NCBI RefSeq assembly: GCF_000499205.1
Contig: NZ_AWUK01000004.1
Coordinates: 372,001 to 436,000, forward strand
Origin: Paenibacillus sp. MAEPY2
Lineage (GTDB): Bacteria; Bacillota; Bacilli; Paenibacillales; Paenibacillaceae
DNA length: 64,000 nt
Direction of reading: 5' to 3'
The position numbers and the translations under genes are program-made. Below the pieces are notes generated by a model. That model was not told the origin of the DNA, made no database searches, and saw only the letters and a list, made by a program, of their open reading frames with translations. Of the stretch, positions 26,543 to 37,620 are shown piece by piece (positions within the stretch are counted from its first letter, which is position 1; each line of letters opens with the position of its first letter).

Positions 26543-26953
26543 ACTATATAATTCCTATATAAAAAGTAGGTTATTATCCATATTAGGATACCGTCCCTGG
26601 AAAGTATAATAGAAAAGTTCAATAGACCCATTCAACAATTAAATGAATGGATCTGTTATATAATTTGAACTAAAGATTTTACACTGAACACTCCGTTGAC
26701 AGAATAACCTTCCAATCGCTGTTATCCCAGATTTTTTGATTCCCTTTTCTCAAAGGAAAAATCCGGTGATAAAGGCAAAGCATATGCTTCCGATGCAGCT
26801 TTCTTTCAGAAAGCTTTTAGCTTCGCTTCTCCAGATTTTTTCTGTCCTCTCCGTTTATGATGTAAATGTGTAATTCAACTTAAATATTTTGTCTTATTAA
26901 TGTTTCTTGCGATTGGAGCGGATATCTGAATTACATATTTGGAAGGAGAATGA
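26543..26953. other. Intergenic region upstream of the GH1 gene
   Basis: These 411 bases lie between divergent genes. A plus-strand TTGACA at 26696-26701 with TGTTAT 18 bases later could start the GH1 transcript and would give a leader of about 230 bases. That leader contains small hairpins (for example GCTTTC/GAAAGC near 26800) but no riboswitch class or LicT antiterminator box that I recognise. No ORF looks real. Confidence 0.5.
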
Positions 26954-28399
<1,446 letters not shown>

Positions 28400-28477
28400 A
28401 AAGTGCATTATCGGGATAATTCTCCCTCATATGATCGGAAGGACCATTCTTCATGGAACTTCCGATTGTTCCCTCAT

Positions 28478-28514
28478 TGAAAGCGTTGACATATATGTCT
28501 CTTCGCGCTATACT
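28478..28514 (+). promoter_or_regulatory. licT promoter with consensus cre (CcpA) site
   Basis: TTGACA (28486-28491), a 17-base spacer and TATACT (28509-28514) form a strong promoter. TGAAAGCGTTGACA (28478-28491) matches the cre consensus at every defined position and overlaps the -35 box, predicting direct glucose repression of the antiterminator gene. Confidence 0.88.
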
Positions 28515-28535
28515 TGACGCAATTATATCGTTTTG

Positions 28536-28566
28536 GGATTGTTACTACTTGAAGTAGGCAAAACCT
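28536..28566 (+). promoter_or_regulatory. Ribonucleic antiterminator (RAT) box 1
   Basis: The 31-base element begins GGATTGTTACT and ends GGCAAAACCT, the two conserved halves of the BglG/LicT RNA target, and it overlaps the left arm of the following terminator. Binding of the antiterminator would let transcription into its own gene. Confidence 0.9.
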
Positions 28567-28626
28567 AAGCACCAAAAAAACAGACGTACATGTCTTGTTT
28601 ATTTTGTGATGCTTCAGGTTTTTTTT
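28561..28626 (+). terminator. LicT-controlled leader terminator 1
   Basis: AAACCTAAGCA pairs with TGCTTCAGGTTT (one bulge), followed by a run of eight T residues. The left arm overlaps RAT box 1, so the two structures are mutually exclusive. Confidence 0.85.
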
Positions 28627-28684
28627 GTACGCCCAAAAGGGATATATGACTGCCAAGAGAGTGGATCGTGACGGGGGGATTGAA

Positions 28685-29515
28685 GTGAAAATAGCAAAGG
28701 TTATCAATAATAACGTCATTAGCATCTATCAAGCGGATGGAGCAGAGCTTGTCGTGATGGGGCGTGGGATTGCCTTTAAGAAAAAACCGGGGGATAAAGT
28801 AGACGAGACCCGCATCCAGAAAGTCTTTGCGCTTAAAAACAAGCAGACATCCGACAATTTCAAAATGCTGCTGCGCGAAGTGCCGATGGAACTAATCGAG
28901 ATAGTGGAGGAAATTATTAGCTATGCCAGAGAGAATCTGGGCCGTAACCTGAATGAAAATATCTATGTTTCCCTAACAGATCACATTAACTTTGCGATTG
29001 AACGATATCGTGAAGGGGTTGAAATCAAGAATGCACTGATGTGGGAAATCAAACAGCTGTACAAGGCTGAGTTCGGATTGGGTCTGAAAACGCTGGAACA
29101 GATTAAGGCCAGACTGGATATTGAGCTTCCACCGGATGAAGCAGCGTATATTGCCCTGCATATTGTCAATGCAGAGATGAATGAAGAAGTCATTACAACG
29201 ATGAACATCACGAAGTTTATTCAACAGATTATTAATATAGCAAAATATCACTTCAAGATGGAATTCGATGAAGAGTCTCTCAGTTATTTTCGCTTCATTA
29301 CGCATCTGAAGTTCTTCTCCCAGAGGGTATTAAGCGGAACGCATTATGACAACAACTATGACCACTTCTATGACATGATCAAAGAGAAGCACCCGGAAGC
29401 AGCGGCATGTGCGGAGAAAATCGAAATGTTCGTTAACAAGGAATATAACCATCAGCTTACCAACGAAGAGAAATTGTATCTGACCGTCCACATTGAGCGT
29501 GTTGTTAATCGTTAA
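28685..29515 (+). CDS. licT: BglG/LicT-family transcriptional antiterminator
   Basis: This RNA-binding antiterminator controls the beta-glucoside genes. From the GTG at 28685 (GGGGGGA 6 bases upstream) it has 276 residues. The N-terminal CAT RNA-binding domain (1-~55) starts Lys-Ile-Ala-Lys-Val-Ile-Asn-Asn-Asn-Val and contains Gly-Arg-Gly-Ile-Ala-Phe. PRD1 (~65-170) and PRD2 (~172-276) carry regulatory histidines (Ser-Leu-Thr-Asp-His-Ile, Leu-His-Ile-Val-Asn, Thr-His-Leu-Lys-Phe, Thr-Val-His-Ile-Glu-Arg) phosphorylated by HPr and EIIB in this family. It has its own RAT/terminator leader, so it is autoregulated, and a cre site. Confidence 0.93.
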   Translation: MKIAKVINNNVISIYQADGAELVVMGRGIAFKKKPGDKVDETRIQKVFALKNKQTSDNFKMLLREVPMELIEIVEEIISYARENLGRNLNENIYVSLTDHINFAIERYREGVEIKNALMWEIKQLYKAEFGLGLKTLEQIKARLDIELPPDEAAYIALHIVNAEMNEEVITTMNITKFIQQIINIAKYHFKMEFDEESLSYFRFITHLKFFSQRVLSGTHYDNNYDHFYDMIKEKHPEAAACAEKIEMFVNKEYNHQLTNEEKLYLTVHIERVVNR

Positions 29516-29525
29516 TAATTAAATG

Positions 29526-29555
29526 TTGACAAATTTGGTTAAATCATAATAATAT
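29526..29555 (+). promoter_or_regulatory. Promoter of the beta-glucoside PTS gene
   Basis: TTGACA (29526-29531) is separated by 18 bases from TAATAT (29550-29555), just upstream of the second RAT box. Confidence 0.6.
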
Positions 29556-29587
29556 GAGATTAACAGGAATTGAATACGATTTAACTG

Positions 29588-29610
29588 GGATTGTTACTGG
29601 TTATGCAGGC

Positions 29611-29617
<7 letters not shown>
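29588..29617 (+). promoter_or_regulatory. Ribonucleic antiterminator (RAT) box 2
   Basis: A 30-base element with the conserved GGATTGTTACTG and GCAGGCAAAACCT halves lies upstream of the PTS gene. It is very similar to RAT box 1 and overlaps the left arm of terminator 2. Confidence 0.9.
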
Positions 29618-31621
<2,004 letters not shown>

Positions 31622-31632
31622 GAATAGGAACA

Positions 31633-31688
31633 AAAGCCGAGTCCAACGTGGAACAGAATGTTTTCTGTTTACGTGGACACGGCTTTTT
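31633..31688 (+). terminator. Terminator of bglP
   Basis: A long, interrupted stem starts with AAGCCG and ends with CGGCTTTTT; its inner part pairs AACAGAA with TTCTGTT. It lies 12 bases after the bglP stop. Confidence 0.85.
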
Positions 31689-31694
31689 GGTTTG

Positions 31695-31826
31695 TTAACC
31701 AATCCGATTCAAACTCACCAGATCCTGAACCTGTCCCATCATGGAGATTGGATCTTCCCGAAGCCAGTCTTCGGTCATGCGGTAGACCTGGCTGTTCTGT
31801 ACTGCCGGAAGCTGCTGCCAATACAT
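31695..31826 (-). pseudogene. C-terminal remnant of a siderophore-type ABC substrate-binding protein
   Basis: Downstream of bioY on the minus strand, 43 codons from an ATG at 31826 to TAA at 31695 read Met-Tyr-Trp-Gln-Gln-Leu-Pro-Ala-Val-Gln-Asn, then Val-Tyr-Arg-Met, Asp-Trp-Leu-Arg-Glu-Asp-Pro-Ile-Ser. This is the typical end of iron-siderophore or cobalamin binding proteins (Trp, Leu-x-Ala-Val-x-Asn, Val-Tyr, Asp-Pro-Ile). A stop codon five codons upstream closes the frame and no ribosome site or signal peptide exists. It looks like the 3' stub of a deleted gene whose deletion joined bioY to this end. Confidence 0.6.
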
Positions 31827-31849
31827 GCTGCGTTCAACTCAATGAAGTC

Positions 31850-32440
31850 TTAAGAATCTGCTCGTACAACCGTTGAGTTCATGTTGCCAGTCAGTCGCTG
31901 TGGAGGGAAGACCATGCGAACAGGTGCGATGATAATTGCAGCGAACAAGGCTTTGATCAGATCACCGATGATGTAGGGATAGAATCCTTGAATCATTGCC
32001 TCGGGTAACGACATTTTGTAAGCATAGGCCAACCAGGGCACGCCCGAAACATAGATCAGCATTGAACCAAACACCTCAAATACAATAAAGGCGAGGAAAT
32101 AACCTACAAAACCGTTCAATTTGATTCTACTGAGCAGCAATCCGATGATCAATGCAGAGAAGGGCCACATCATGACATATCCCCCGGTAGGCCCGAGGAG
32201 TACTGCGAGTCCACCTGCACCATGCAGAAGCGGGAAGCCAATTGCAGTCAGGATGACGACCAGAGCGATACTTAGAAAACCATATAATGGGCCAAGCAGT
32301 CCGCCTGCCAGCATAACCGCAAGAGTTTGCAATGTAATCGGCACAGGAGAGAAACCAATGGGAATACTTATGTATCCAAAAATAACAAGTATGGCTGCCA
32401 TGAGTGCGCTAAATACAATACCTCGCAAAGACAATTTCAT
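31850..32440 (-). CDS. bioY: Biotin transporter substrate-binding subunit BioY
   Basis: This is the integral-membrane S-component that binds biotin for an ECF-type ABC transporter. It has 196 residues with six hydrophobic helices. The family features Ile-Pro-Ile-Gly-Phe-Ser-Pro-Val-Pro-Ile-Thr-Leu-Gln-Thr and Leu-Gly-Pro-Thr-Gly-Gly-Tyr are present. AAAGGA lies about 10 bases before the ATG. It is divergent from ecfA1 and the fused ecfA2-ecfT gene, with a BirA-like operator between them, which fixes biotin as the probable cargo of that module, although the ATPase/EcfT units may also serve other S-components. Confidence 0.94.
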   Translation of the reverse strand: MKLSLRGIVFSALMAAILVIFGYISIPIGFSPVPITLQTLAVMLAGGLLGPLYGFLSIALVVILTAIGFPLLHGAGGLAVLLGPTGGYVMMWPFSALIIGLLLSRIKLNGFVGYFLAFIVFEVFGSMLIYVSGVPWLAYAYKMSLPEAMIQGFYPYIIGDLIKALFAAIIIAPVRMVFPPQRLTGNMNSTVVRADS

Positions 32441-32472
32441 GTTTGAACATTCCTTTCAATTTTGGTAATCTT

Positions 32473-32506
32473 ATTGTTAACCGATCAAACGAATGTGGTT
32501 AACGAT
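32473..32506. promoter_or_regulatory. BirA-like operator between bioY and ecfA1
   Basis: ATTGTTAACC (32473-32482), a 14-base spacer and GGTTAACGAT (32497-32506) form an inverted repeat with one mismatch. This matches the biotin-repressor operator known from Bacillus biotin genes. It lies in the divergent promoter region and would repress both bioY and the ECF genes when biotin is plentiful. Confidence 0.85.
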
Positions 32507-32552
32507 TTGGATCGTACCACAAAAGATTCAAAAGGGAAAGGACCAATTTAAG

Positions 32553-33416
32553 ATGCAAGACGTTACACCTTTGATAACACTAGAAAATGTCCGGGTTCAT
32601 TATGCGTCCGAGTCAGGTCATGTTCGTAAGGCAGTGGATGGGGTTTCGCTGAAATTAGCTCGAGGAGAATGGATAAGTATCGTGGGAGCCAATGGTAGCG
32701 GCAAAAGTACGCTGACTGGGCTGCTGATTGGATTCACTCCACTATCCGGCGGAGAAAGGAAAGCTTCTTCGGAACTGGTTGTTCGGGGAGTTCTCCAGCA
32801 GCCTGATGCCCAGGTACTTGGGGATACCATTGAGGAGGAATTTCATTTTGCCTTAGCCTCGTTGCTTGAATCTCCTGAGGAGCACTTACGACGAAGAGAG
32901 CACGCTTTACATACGGTAGGACTTGAGCACCCGCCAGAGGCGGCTATATCTATGCTGTCTGGAGGACAGAAGCAGCTGCTTAATATCGCGGTTGCGCTGG
33001 CGGCCAAGCCGGATGTACTCATTCTGGACGAACCTACGGCCATGCTTGACCCTGGAGCCAGAGATCGAATGGAAGCTGTAGTTCAAACGATTGTCCAGCA
33101 AGGGACAGCAGTAATCTGGATTACGCATCATTTGGAGGAAGCGACGCTGTGCGATCGAATTATTGCCATGGAACAGGGAAGCTGCGTTTACGATGGAACC
33201 CCTGAGGTTTTCTTCTATGGAAGGGAGAGGCAGGAGACGACGGCTGAGGCTGGAAAAGAAGCACAACAACCATCGCCCTGCGAAAAGCTTGGGCTTGCTC
33301 CACCTTTTACGGTTCAGACAGCTCTACTCCTGAAACGAAAAGGTCTGCTCCAACATGCGACACCTCTGCGACCTGAGCAGTTGGTTAAGGAGGTAGCCCT
33401 TTGGCAATCGAGCTAG
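32553..33416 (+). CDS. ecfA1: ECF transporter ATPase EcfA1
   Basis: This ATP-binding subunit powers the energy-coupling-factor vitamin importer; it has 287 residues from the ATG at 32553 (AAAGGA upstream). The Walker A motif is Gly-Ala-Asn-Gly-Ser-Gly-Lys-Ser-Thr, a Q-loop-like Leu-Gln-Gln-Pro-Asp-Ala-Gln follows, then signature Leu-Ser-Gly-Gly-Gln-Lys-Gln, Walker B Leu-Ile-Leu-Asp-Glu-Pro-Thr and switch His in Ile-Thr-His-His. The Q-loop's Pro-Asp-Ala-Gln is typical of ECF ATPases. The stop overlaps the next gene by 16 bases. Confidence 0.9.
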   Translation: MQDVTPLITLENVRVHYASESGHVRKAVDGVSLKLARGEWISIVGANGSGKSTLTGLLIGFTPLSGGERKASSELVVRGVLQQPDAQVLGDTIEEEFHFALASLLESPEEHLRRREHALHTVGLEHPPEAAISMLSGGQKQLLNIAVALAAKPDVLILDEPTAMLDPGARDRMEAVVQTIVQQGTAVIWITHHLEEATLCDRIIAMEQGSCVYDGTPEVFFYGRERQETTAEAGKEAQQPSPCEKLGLAPPFTVQTALLLKRKGLLQHATPLRPEQLVKEVALWQSS

Positions 33417-35155
33417 AACATGTAGGCATTGCTTCGTCACAATCGGACAGAAGACCGCTGCTTCAAGATATCACTGTTCAACTGAACCGTGGAGAAATCA
33501 CTTTGTTGCTGGGCTGCACTGGATCAGGAAAAACCACACTGCTTCAAGCAATCGCTGGCCTAAAACCTCCAGATGAGGGTAGCCTCAAGCTGGACGGAGA
33601 GCCTTACTGGCAGAAGGGGAAAGTACCACAGTCCATTTTGCTGCAAATGGGGTTGGTCTTTCAATTTCCCGAGCAACAGCTATTCGCCCGAAGCATTGGG
33701 CGTGAATTTACGTATTCCCTGCGTCCATATCGTCTACCCGAAGAACAAAAGAAAAGGCAGATAAATGAGGCGCTTGAGCGGTGGGACTCCCCGACGGGGG
33801 GGCATGAAGGGGAAGAACGATTTCATCTGGACAGATCACCCTTTGCACTAAGTGGAGGCGAACGGAGAAGACTGGGGCTCGCCCTGGGAACGGCTGCGCA
33901 GCCTTCGTGGCTATTGCTCGATGAACCGAGCGCCGGATTGGAAGCACAAAGTGTAGTCACGCTGCTGGACGTATTGAATCAGCATCGAAATGCAGGTGAG
34001 GGAGCCATTGTGGCTACGCATGATCTGGACACGTTTTTACCTCTTGCGGATCGTGTTCTTTTGTTGCAGAAGGGACGTCTGGTTGGTGATGTTTCACCAA
34101 AAGAACTTCAGGCCAGGCCAGAATTGCTGGAGCTTGCCGGAATTGGGCTTCCGCCTTCCATGCAATTGGCACAGCAATTCGCGGCGGCGGGCATGCATTT
34201 GCCTTCTACTGCCTTGACCCCGGAGGAAATGGCTGAAAGTATTGTTCGGTTCGTTAATGAGCCGTTAGAGCCAAAGGCTGATGCCGTTGATAATGAGGAA
34301 CAATTCAGAGATGAAGATAGGCTAGGCTTGTCACGCTTCGACACTTCGGGAGGAGAAGGCAGACAGGAGGCTATCTACGCCCACGCTGAATCAGGTTCAA
34401 ACAGAGGAATATATGGAGCCATGGACCCACGTCTGAAATGGGTTCTATACATTTTGCTAGTGACTGCGACGATGCTACAACACCACTGGCTAGGTTTGTC
34501 ACTCACGTTGGTTCCGGTATTGCTGGCCCTTGTTGTGCTGCCTCGTCACACTTTGGCTGGATGTATAAAGTTAATGAAGCCGCTGGTACTGTTTTTTCTC
34601 GTATCAACAGCGTTATCGGGGACGACTCTTTCTACAGAAGGAGGCGGTCTACAGTTCGGATTCTCCCTGATGCAGGCGGAAGCGACTTTACTGAATGTGT
34701 ACCGTTTGTTTATCGTCACGTTGGCAAGTCTTTGGTTTTCACTGACTACGCCTTATGGGCGCATGGTGGAAGGACTGAATTGGGTGCTTGGCGTCGGCAA
34801 AAAAATTAAGCTGCCCGTGTCATCGTTTGCACTCGCCGTGTCTTTAATCTTCCGTTTTATCCCGATGATCTGGAGTGAATGGCAGCGCTTCTCGCTGATC
34901 GTCAGGGCACGCGGCAAAGCTGCATTACGACCAAATACGGTACGCGTACGTGATCTTGGTCCGATGGTCATTCCTTTGCTCATGGCGCTGTTTCAGCGTG
35001 CAGAGGACATGACGATAGCGATGGAAATGCGGAAAGTCAGAGAGAATTCCATGCTTGGAGCACGCTCCTCCTTATTGGTATGGTCAAAACGGGATACGTG
35101 GATTTGTATGATTGGACTTATTTTCTTTGTATTTTATATCTGGATCAGAGATTGA
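33401..35155 (+). CDS. EcfA2-EcfT fusion (ECF ATPase joined to transmembrane coupling protein)
   Basis: A single 584-codon frame starting with TTG (AAGGAGG 7 bases upstream) joins two normally separate ECF subunits. Residues ~1-280 form an ATPase: Gly-Cys-Thr-Gly-Ser-Gly-Lys-Thr-Thr, Gln-Phe-Pro-Glu-Gln-Gln-Leu-Phe, Leu-Ser-Gly-Gly-Glu, Leu-Leu-Leu-Asp-Glu-Pro and Ala-Thr-His-Asp. An acidic linker (~285-340) leads to an EcfT domain (~345-584) with five or so helices and the first coupling motif Val-Arg-Ala-Arg-Gly-Lys-Ala. The second expected Ala-Arg-Gly-type motif reads Met-Glu-Met-Arg-Lys, a divergence. The fusion leaves one each of A1 and A2T, so the complex keeps its usual stoichiometry. 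Frame continuity through the linker argues against an annotation artefact. Confidence 0.88.
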   Translation: MAIELEHVGIASSQSDRRPLLQDITVQLNRGEITLLLGCTGSGKTTLLQAIAGLKPPDEGSLKLDGEPYWQKGKVPQSILLQMGLVFQFPEQQLFARSIGREFTYSLRPYRLPEEQKKRQINEALERWDSPTGGHEGEERFHLDRSPFALSGGERRRLGLALGTAAQPSWLLLDEPSAGLEAQSVVTLLDVLNQHRNAGEGAIVATHDLDTFLPLADRVLLLQKGRLVGDVSPKELQARPELLELAGIGLPPSMQLAQQFAAAGMHLPSTALTPEEMAESIVRFVNEPLEPKADAVDNEEQFRDEDRLGLSRFDTSGGEGRQEAIYAHAESGSNRGIYGAMDPRLKWVLYILLVTATMLQHHWLGLSLTLVPVLLALVVLPRHTLAGCIKLMKPLVLFFLVSTALSGTTLSTEGGGLQFGFSLMQAEATLLNVYRLFIVTLASLWFSLTTPYGRMVEGLNWVLGVGKKIKLPVSSFALAVSLIFRFIPMIWSEWQRFSLIVRARGKAALRPNTVRVRDLGPMVIPLLMALFQRAEDMTIAMEMRKVRENSMLGARSSLLVWSKRDTWICMIGLIFFVFYIWIRD

Positions 35156-35253
35156 AGGATGTACTTTTGCCAATGAACATGCATAAATGCTTTCATTCCC
35201 GTTCAAACTAAACATGCTTTGATCACCACGAAGCAGATATGGAGGGACGAACG

Positions 35254-35562
35254 ATGAAGGATAAATTTTTGCAAGAAGATAGGAAAGAATATACCGATGT
35301 GTCCACGGTGGAGTCGCAGCGAAATGATATCACACTCGAAGAGTTCCCTGAAGGTCCTTACGGCTCATCTCTGATGTCTGAATCTCTTGGCAAAAGCTCG
35401 CCGTGGCGAGTGGATCAAAGGACTGCACACCGTTTCGATTATGAAAATCATGAGCTGCACGAAGGGGAAGTACGGGATTATCCCGGTCAGGACGTCTTCG
35501 ATGAAACGGTCCCCGATAGTGTAACCAAACCACAATACCCGGAAGAAGAAGAATCGGAATGA
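35254..35562 (+). CDS. Small acidic hypothetical protein
   Basis: This is a 102-residue hydrophilic, strongly acidic protein of unknown function, starting at 35254 after GGAGGGA. It has no signal peptide or membrane segment, and many Glu/Asp/Tyr/Pro residues; repeated Glu-x-Pro-x-Gly and Asp-Tyr-Pro-Gly segments suggest an extended or disordered chain. Similar small acidic proteins occur in spore-formers, but I do not recognise this family. A terminator follows. Confidence 0.6.
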   Translation: MKDKFLQEDRKEYTDVSTVESQRNDITLEEFPEGPYGSSLMSESLGKSSPWRVDQRTAHRFDYENHELHEGEVRDYPGQDVFDETVPDSVTKPQYPEEEESE

Positions 35563-35582
35563 CGTTATATATAAAATAGATG

Positions 35583-35622
35583 ATAGCCTTCGGCAGGATC
35601 GTTCTGTCCGGGGGCTATTTTT
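35583..35622 (+). terminator. Terminator after the acidic protein gene
   Basis: An ATAGCC/GGCTAT stem extended by G-T pairs is followed by TTTTTA, 20 bases after the stop. Confidence 0.75.
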
Positions 35623-35731
35623 AGTTGTAGCGTAAGAAAAGAAATCTCCTCAAATTCCACAATATGGGTTATCATAGGCGTAGATTATATTAAATTGAAA
35701 AACAATTCATTGCCAAACGGGGGATAACAGA

Positions 35732-36307
35732 ATGAGAGAGATTAACTATAACGATTATTTTTGGCAGGATGACAAGGTCAGATTGCGGGCTCTGCGTGAG
35801 GAAGATTGGGAAGATCATTATTATAACCGCTTTGATTCACCTGCTCGCCGTTTACTGGAATGTGCAGTGGAGCTGCCCCCTACGAATGCTGAGGCGAAGA
35901 AATTTACGGAAGCCTTTTCGGATTTCTCTCTAGACAGAGGACGGATCATGTTTACGATTGAAAATATGGATGGTGAGAATGTCGGGGGCGTGAACCTGAA
36001 TAGCATCGATGAAAGGAATGGTACCTTTAGCATTGGAATTCAAATTGACAGGGATCATCGCGGAAAAGGATACGGGACGAGAGCCATTCGAATCTTGCTG
36101 AAATATGCCTTTTTCGAGCGCAGGCTTAATAAATTCAATGATTATGTTCTCGAAGGCAATGAACCTTCCGCAGCGATGATGAGAAAGCTTGGCTGTGTGC
36201 AGGAAGGCGTGCGTCGTCAGGTGATTTATACCGATGGAAAATACCAGGATCTAATCCTGTTCGGATTAACCAAAGACGAGTTTATTGATAAGGAAGGACT
36301 TGCGTGA
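35732..36307 (+). CDS. GNAT-family N-acetyltransferase (RimJ/RimL-like)
   Basis: This 191-residue acetyltransferase has a Gly-Lys-Gly-Tyr-Gly-Thr-Arg-Ala acetyl-CoA loop preceded by Asp-Arg-Asp-His-Arg. The Glu-Gly-Asn-Glu-Pro-Ser-Ala and Leu-Gly-Cys-Val-Gln-Glu-Gly segments are typical of the RimJ/RimL/SpeG-like branch. The acceptor substrate cannot be deduced. CGGGGGA lies 6-7 bases before the ATG. It appears to be a single-gene unit. Confidence 0.88.
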   Translation: MREINYNDYFWQDDKVRLRALREEDWEDHYYNRFDSPARRLLECAVELPPTNAEAKKFTEAFSDFSLDRGRIMFTIENMDGENVGGVNLNSIDERNGTFSIGIQIDRDHRGKGYGTRAIRILLKYAFFERRLNKFNDYVLEGNEPSAAMMRKLGCVQEGVRRQVIYTDGKYQDLILFGLTKDEFIDKEGLA

Positions 36308-36389
36308 GTCCCATGTTAAATCAAAGGGACCCGGTGTGTATGATCTGCCAATGTTAGTTGGGTAACTGACAATGTGCAAGGGGTGAGAT

Positions 36390-36938
36390 ATGAGGAAGCT
36401 TTTATGGATAAGTTCGTGCTTTGTTGTATGTGTACTGGTTGGTGTTAGTGTATTCTTCTGGAATGATATTTTTGGATATAAAACGTTAGAGAAGGCTGTT
36501 CAATCTTCTTGGAAATACCCCCTTCAAATGGTGAATGTAGATCAGCAAAATGAACTGGTTTTGTCATTAGATCAAACGCAATATGTCTTTGCTGCCTATG
36601 AACAGAAGAATGGGAGATATCACTATGATACGGATAGTGAATCAGGTTGGACAGCGAGTTCAGATGTGGGGCCTGCTTTTTTGGTACGAGCGGAGCCGAA
36701 GAACAACAAAGGGAATTTTATATGGGGCGCTTTATATTCCGATATGCCTGTACACAAGTTTAAGATTGAATATACAAACGGTGAGACTCAGGAGGTTGAG
36801 TCCAGCAATAATACGTTTATCATGAAAATGCCGGAAGCTTACCACAGTGAAGACGAAATGATGTTAATGACAACGTTTACGAATGTGTACGCACTTGATG
36901 AAGAGAAGAATTTAATACAAGCTTATAATTTGAATTGA
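36390..36938 (+). CDS. Membrane-anchored or secreted hypothetical protein
   Basis: This 182-residue protein of unknown function has an N-terminal hydrophobic segment (residues ~4-25) that could be a signal anchor; there is no Ala-x-Ala site or lipobox directly after it. The remainder is polar and predicted mostly beta, with several aromatic residues. A purine-rich AAGGGGTGAG site precedes the ATG. It lies between two acetyltransferase genes but shows no functional link to them. Confidence 0.6.
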   Translation: MRKLLWISSCFVVCVLVGVSVFFWNDIFGYKTLEKAVQSSWKYPLQMVNVDQQNELVLSLDQTQYVFAAYEQKNGRYHYDTDSESGWTASSDVGPAFLVRAEPKNNKGNFIWGALYSDMPVHKFKIEYTNGETQEVESSNNTFIMKMPEAYHSEDEMMLMTTFTNVYALDEEKNLIQAYNLN

Positions 36939-37001
36939 TTATGTTATCGAGTTTTAAAAAGTAACGAAAAAAAGATAGATAAGATGTAATCAGGAGGCAT
37001 T

Positions 37002-37571
37002 ATGAAACAAACCATAAAAAGTGATGAATTAATCATTGATTGCAAAGATATTTATTTGCGCGAGTATCGAGCTGAGGATTTGGAGAAATTGCAGGAAATT
37101 ACCTGGCAACCCGAGGTTTACGAATTTTTGCCGGGATGGAATGCTGCGGTTGAAGAGAGAGCCCTCTGGCTCACTCAATACGAAATTCCCGAGAATCAGA
37201 ATTTTAAACAAGCTGTTTTGGCGGGTGGGGACATTGGGGACCTCTATTTACGTTTGGCTATCGTGCTCAAAGAAAATGATGAGTTCATAGGATGGTGCTG
37301 CTCGGGGATCAAGGATGAACTGCCAGCGCCCAATCGGGAGATTATGTACGGCATTTCGAAACACTTCCGGAACCGTGGCTTTACAACGCAGGCAGTACAA
37401 GGAATAACACAGTATTTATTTCAAAATACAAACGTTGAAGTGTTGAATGCCATCGCTTTATTAACGAATCAGGCATCCAATAAGGTAATACAGAAATGCA
37501 ATTTTGAATGGATGAATTTGATCGAAATCGAGAATGAACCGTACAACCATTACCAATTGCGGAAACAGTAA
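37002..37571 (+). CDS. GNAT-family N-acetyltransferase
   Basis: This 189-residue acetyltransferase-like protein has the RimJ/L-type N-terminus (Leu-Arg-Glu-Tyr-Arg-Ala-Glu-Asp-Leu). The acetyl-CoA region reads Arg-Asn-Arg-Gly-Phe-Thr-Thr-Gln-Ala, and a C-terminal Asn-Gln-Ala-Ser-Asn-Lys-Val-Ile segment follows. The Gly pattern of the pyrophosphate loop is somewhat reduced (Arg-x-Arg-Gly-Phe), so activity is likely but unproven. AGGAGG is well placed. It is followed 49 bases later by a HAD hydrolase gene. Confidence 0.8.
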   Translation: MKQTIKSDELIIDCKDIYLREYRAEDLEKLQEITWQPEVYEFLPGWNAAVEERALWLTQYEIPENQNFKQAVLAGGDIGDLYLRLAIVLKENDEFIGWCCSGIKDELPAPNREIMYGISKHFRNRGFTTQAVQGITQYLFQNTNVEVLNAIALLTNQASNKVIQKCNFEWMNLIEIENEPYNHYQLRKQ

Positions 37572-37620
37572 CGAAAATTGTATTGCAATTAGCTCAAGAT
37601 GACTGTACAGGAGTGATCCC

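Noticed and set aside
26755..26840. Resemblance to a c-di-GMP-I riboswitch (GATAAAGGCAAA...GC) in the GH1 leader
   Set aside because: Only the short GATAAAGGCAAA string fits; the second conserved arm and tetraloop-receptor elements are not present, so the match is probably chance.
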